Source of the DNA: Holophagales bacterium
GTDB taxonomy: Bacteria; Acidobacteriota; Holophagae; Holophagales; Holophagaceae
Assembly: GCA_031281385.1 (NCBI GenBank)
Contig: JAITFL010000162.1
Coordinates: 1-17,890 of the forward strand
Length of the DNA: 17,890 bases
Direction: 5' to 3'
The translations under genes and the position numbers were made by a program. The notes below the pieces were generated by a model, which searched no databases, was not told the DNA's origin, and worked only from the letters and a program-made list of their open reading frames with translations. Positions 14,997 to 17,890 of the stretch are shown here, in pieces (the first letter of the stretch is position 1; every line of letters begins with the position of its first letter).

Positions 14997-16667
14997 ATGC
15001 TGAAAGGGCATCCAAAGGGCCTGTACGTTGCGTTTTTGACCAACATGGGGGAACGCTTCGGCTTCTACACCATGATGGGCATCTTGGTCTTGTTCCTGCA
15101 AGCCAAGTTCAACCTGTCCGCCGACAAGGCCGGCCTGACTTATTCAATTTTTTACTTCCTCATTTACGCACTGGCGCTGGTCGGAGGCTTCATTGCCGAC
15201 CGCACACAAAACTACAAGGGCGTGGTCGCAACGGGGGTCATCGTCATGTTCGCGGGGTACCTGCTGCTGGCGATACCTGGGATGGGCTTCCCTGTTGCGC
15301 TGCTTGGACTGTTCGCCATAGCTTTCGGAAATGGGCTGTTCAAAGGGAACCTGCAGGCACTCGTCGGGCAGATGTATGACGACCCCCAATATAGCGGCCT
15401 GCGGGACACTGCCTTCAACATTTTTTACATGGGCATCAATATTGGAGCCATGTTTGCGCCCAACGCGGCTTATGCCATCCAAAAGTGGTGGATAGGGACA
15501 AAGGGCTTTGCTTACGACCCCGACCTGCCCTCACTCTGCAACCAATTTGTGCAAGGGACGCTATCCGATTCGGCAAAGTTAGCGACCCTTAACGAACTAG
15601 CCACAAAGGTCAGCGGCGAAGTGGTGACAGACTTGGGGGTGTTTGCCAAAAACTATTTGGAAGCCCTCTCCACCGGCTACAACTATGCGTTTGGCATCGC
15701 CAGCATTGCCATGTTGATCTCTTTGACGTGCTATATCATTTTCAAGCGGCACCTGCCCGAAAAGAAACATGTGGCCGCTGGTGGCGGCGCAGCGGCGCCT
15801 CAAATGGACAAAACTGAAGAGAAAAAGCGCCTAATCGCCCTTCTCTTTGTTTTCCTTGTGGTCATCTTCTTCTGGATGTCGTTCCACCAAAACGGCCTGA
15901 CGATGACATTCTTCGCCCGCGACTACACTGTCAAGAGCGTGAGTCCGCTGACCAACTTGCTATTCGATATTAGGTCTCTGCTATCCCTCGGACTGGCGGC
16001 TGCGGGGCTGGTGTTTGCGCTAAAGCCATCTTCAACGGGGAGAGAAAGGGGCCTGGGCGCCGCCGCGGCTGTCGTCTTTGGGTATCTTGCGTATTATTTT
16101 TACAACAGTTTTTGCGCCAACTACCCCAACGGCAAAGACATCAACCCAGTGATCTTCCAGCACTTCAACGCTTTCTTCGTAGTGTTCCTGACGCCCGTCG
16201 TCATCGGCATCTTTGCTTGGCTGCGCTCTAAGAAAAAGGAACCCTCTGCGCCACGCAAGATAGGCATCGGTATGATAATAGCGGCTCTGGGCTTTGTGGT
16301 TCTGATGGTTGGTTCTTTCGGTCTGCCCAGCCAAGCGTCCCTAGCCGGCTCGCCAGTTCCCGAAGCCGCCCGCGTCTCTTCGCAGTGGCTTGTCAGCTCG
16401 TACTTGGTTCTCACATTCGCAGAACTGTGCCTTAGCCCAATGGGCATATCATTCGTCTCCAAAGTTGCCCCGCCAAGGTTCCAAGGGTTGATGCAGGGCT
16501 GCTGGCTGGGCGCGACTGCCCTGGGGAATCAGTTGCTCGTCGTGGGCAGCTTCTTCTGGACAAGGGTTCCGGTTTGGGGCGTGTGGGCCATATTCATAGT
16601 CTGCTGCCTAATTTCCGCTGTCGTGATGTTCTCACTGCTCAAACGCATAGAGCGCGTCACTTCGTAG
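14997..16667 (+). CDS. proton-dependent oligopeptide transporter (POT/PTR2 family)
   Basis: 556 residues with about 12-14 hydrophobic helices. It imports di- and tripeptides into the cytoplasm with protons. Family signatures: the helix-1 motif appears as NMGERFGFYTMMGIL (16-30), where the usual ExxERFxYY has Asn in place of the first Glu; the PTR2 signature NIFYMGINIGAMFAP (141-155); GNGLFKGNLQALVGQMY (111-127); FFWMSFHQNGLTMTFFARDY (291-310) in helix 7; and ELCLSPMGISFVSKVAP (476-492). A soluble loop rich in Gly/Ala and Lys/Glu separates the two halves (about 250-278). AGGAG lies 6 bases before the ATG. It stands alone, divergent from pyrD, with its own likely promoter. The neighbouring muramidase and transglutaminase-like genes fit, but do not prove, a peptide-salvage role. 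Confidence 0.92.
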   Translation: MLKGHPKGLYVAFLTNMGERFGFYTMMGILVLFLQAKFNLSADKAGLTYSIFYFLIYALALVGGFIADRTQNYKGVVATGVIVMFAGYLLLAIPGMGFPVALLGLFAIAFGNGLFKGNLQALVGQMYDDPQYSGLRDTAFNIFYMGINIGAMFAPNAAYAIQKWWIGTKGFAYDPDLPSLCNQFVQGTLSDSAKLATLNELATKVSGEVVTDLGVFAKNYLEALSTGYNYAFGIASIAMLISLTCYIIFKRHLPEKKHVAAGGGAAAPQMDKTEEKKRLIALLFVFLVVIFFWMSFHQNGLTMTFFARDYTVKSVSPLTNLLFDIRSLLSLGLAAAGLVFALKPSSTGRERGLGAAAAVVFGYLAYYFYNSFCANYPNGKDINPVIFQHFNAFFVVFLTPVVIGIFAWLRSKKKEPSAPRKIGIGMIIAALGFVVLMVGSFGLPSQASLAGSPVPEAARVSSQWLVSSYLVLTFAELCLSPMGISFVSKVAPPRFQGLMQGCWLGATALGNQLLVVGSFFWTRVPVWGVWAIFIVCCLISAVVMFSLLKRIERVTS

Positions 16668-16699
16668 CGTGACATCATAATTCCATGCACCCGCCCGCT

Positions 16700-16770
16700 C
16701 ATCGGAGCCATGTCCATGTATCAGCACCTACATAGGGTAGTTAGCGAGGCGAGTCCCCGGGGTCTGGGGA
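16700..16770 (+). repeat. dispersed repeat family A, copy 3
   Basis: Ungapped match to 260-330 with about 9 of 71 mismatches, the best-conserved pair of the family. It lies 33 bp after the transporter stop. The TCCCCAGTTA end present in copies 1 and 2 is missing; an unrelated hairpin (16790-16820) takes its place. Confidence 0.82.
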
Positions 16771-16789
16771 AGACGCCTTAGTGCAATGA

Positions 16790-16820
16790 GCCTTTGAGGC
16801 TGCAGCGCAGCCTCAAAGGC
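16790..16820. other. 14-bp perfect hairpin
   Basis: The 14-base arms 16790-16803 and 16807-16820 (CCTTTGAGGCTGC and GCAGCCTCAAAGG plus one outer G-C pair) surround an AGC loop. The stem matches that at 14776-14803 except that one internal C-G pair is swapped to G-C, a compensatory change. It lies 120 bp after the transporter stop, without a T-tract. Confidence 0.65.
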
Positions 16821-16863
16821 CAGCAGCACTTGGGCGGCTTAAAGCTGGGCGGCGCTGGACAAT

Positions 16864-16950
16864 GAGGCGCAGCCTTTCATATCCGCTCACCGCTGGCGCG
16901 GCTCGCTCCATTTCTGCTGCGCCTCATCGCGTGTTCGCGCTTTTGGAGAG
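16864..16950 (+). repeat. repeat family C, copy 2
   Basis: 87-bp ungapped match to 1524-1610 (about 83%). In this copy ATGAGGCGCAGC (16862-16873) pairs perfectly with GCTGCGCCTCAT (16916-16927) across 42 bases; in the other copy the stem is shorter. Follows family A copy 3 by about 95 bp. Confidence 0.78.
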
Positions 16951-17675
16951 TGAGCCTGGCCTGTTGCCGCCGTGAGGGGGCGGAAACAAGGTGGTGAGCT
17001 GTTCGGTGTACGCGGCCATGGGGTAGTTTCGAATAAAAAGTACATGATACAACTTTTTCCCATCTTTTCCCTCCACACTTTTCAAAAGAATAGCGGAATT
17101 CTTAATGGTTACAGCAGTCTATTGATTTATAGGCGTGTTGCAAATCGTACTCTAAAAGTCGCTTCGTGGTCGAAATCACACATGAAACAAAGACTGCAAT
17201 CCAAGTCCACAGATTCCACGAAGGTTCACGTAATTGTATGTCCACAAATCTGACTCCTGTTGCCCATTAACCCAATATTTTAGGCCGCCGTCCCAAGACC
17301 GCCACAGCCAAGCACCAGTTTTCGCCCGCCTACGGCGAAAACGGGCGGACACTGCCTCCGGTGGAGCGCGATAGCCCAAATGTCATGCACTACTGTTACT
17401 CCCCGATGGCACGGGCTTCTGGACAATCCGATTTTTGGCTTTCCGCCTGACAGAATGGCACTCTATGCGCTCGGTCTGTTCAGAATTCAAGCACAGATAC
17501 ACGATAATGCTAGATGTGTATCCAATCCTCCCCTAAATCTGAACACGAGGGGGCGCGGGGAGATGGCTTCCGTAATTGTTTCTAACGGCCTGTCCTGACT
17601 CTCAGGCCAGTCTCACCAAACCCAAGCTGCTCAAGAACCAACCATAAACTGTTCGGCTTTTGCCTCCGTGTTAGA
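16951..17675. other. intergenic stretch without a supported gene
   Basis: No frame here has both a ribosome binding site and protein-like composition. The sequence from about 17030 to 17270 is noticeably richer in A and T than its surroundings. The 93-codon frame at 16972-17253 crosses this change in composition and has no Shine-Dalgarno sequence. The stretch may be old acquired or decayed DNA next to the repeats. Confidence 0.5.
17318..17342. other. 9-bp perfect hairpin
   Basis: GTTTTCGCC (17318-17326) pairs with GGCGAAAAC (17334-17342). CGCCC (17323-17327) could instead pair with GGGCG (17343-17347), so two folds compete. The CCTCCGGTG following nearby also occurs at 14827-14835 beside the other intergenic hairpins. 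Confidence 0.5.
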
Positions 17676-17890
17676 ATGGTGGTATCTGGATCATGTGGCG
17701 GAACGGTGGAACTGATTAGCGGGCACGTTGACGAGAACACGCTGTTTGCGCGTGTCGCTGAGATAATTGAGAATCGCAGGTCTCGCGCCGGGGCATACGC
17801 CAACCGCGAAGTCACCCTGATGTACTGGGAAATCGGGCGGCACATCGGCTCGGTGCTGCTCGGCGGCGAGCGGGCCGGGTACGGGAAAAA
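17676..17890 (+). CDS. DUF1016/YhcG-family PDDEXK nuclease, N-terminal part (cut by window end)
   Basis: 71 codons are visible before the window ends. Residues about 19-71 fit the N-terminal (winged-helix-like) domain of the DUF1016/YhcG family: LFARVAEIIENRR, then NREVTLMYWEIGRHI and GGERAGYGK. The full family protein is about 330-390 residues with a C-terminal PDDEXK nuclease-like domain, which lies outside the window. The start is uncertain: ATG 17676 has no clear ribosome binding site, and GTG 17706 is an alternative that removes a Gly-rich stretch not typical of the family. TAGAAT overlapping the ATG (17672-17677) could be a -10 favouring the later start. These genes are often in accessory regions, matching the repeat-rich DNA before it. 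Confidence 0.78.
   Translation, partial: MVVSGSCGGTVELISGHVDENTLFARVAEIIENRRSRAGAYANREVTLMYWEIGRHIGSVLLGGERAGYGK

Noticed and set aside
16790..16820. Intrinsic terminator of the transporter gene
   Set aside because: Strong stem but no following T-run and 120 bp after the stop; likelier a repeat-type hairpin.
16972..17253. 93-codon frame in the last intergenic region
   Set aside because: GTG start without a Shine-Dalgarno sequence, crosses a composition change, and no family pattern recognised.

Overview
The window looks like a bacterial chromosome segment from a Gram-negative-type organism. Evidence: signal-peptide proteins, a membrane-anchored parvulin chaperone of the periplasm, a class 2 (quinone-linked) dihydroorotate dehydrogenase, and Shine-Dalgarno starts. 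Codon third positions are GC-leaning but not extreme. The exported pair at 3994-6581 resembles, from memory only, large tandem exported families in Acidobacteriota. I offer that phylum as a weak guess; no rRNA or other decisive marker is present.

Layout. 1-1924: repeat-rich accessory DNA, with one plausible small phage-type gene start (760) lying between the arms of an old, imperfect inverted-repeat locus (families A and B, plus a family C element). 1925-3847 (-): PpiD/SurA-like prolyl isomerase. 3994-5256 and 5253-6581 (+): two adjacent full-length paralogues of an unrecognised exported protein, coupled by an ATGA overlap. 6627-7082 (+): smpB, apparently leaderless, just after a 19-bp palindrome. 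7099-9375 (-): exported clan GH-D (GH36/GH27-like) glycosidase. 9500-10705 (+): NamZ-type (DUF1343/GH171) exo-muramidase. 10720-13434 (-): exported transglutaminase-like multidomain protein. 13485-14555 (-): pyrD. 14556-14996: strongly structured intergenic DNA. 14997-16667 (+): POT-family peptide transporter. 16668-17675: intergenic DNA holding further copies of repeats A and C and several hairpins. 17676-17890 (+): 5' part of a DUF1016/YhcG-type nuclease gene, cut by the window end.

Function. The core is housekeeping (protein folding, trans-translation, pyrimidine synthesis) mixed with enzymes for polymer or cell-wall turnover. NamZ would release MurNAc, the transglutaminase-fold protein may cleave or join peptides, the POT carrier imports small peptides, and the GH-D enzyme cleaves alpha-linked sugars. 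They are not one operon (strands alternate), so a shared salvage role is inference only. The most unusual material is the repeat architecture: three dispersed repeat families (A, B, C), a family of CARTTGACAAYTG-type palindromes at gene ends, and two related intergenic hairpins that differ by a compensatory base-pair swap. I found no tRNA, rRNA, tmRNA, CRISPR array or transposase gene.
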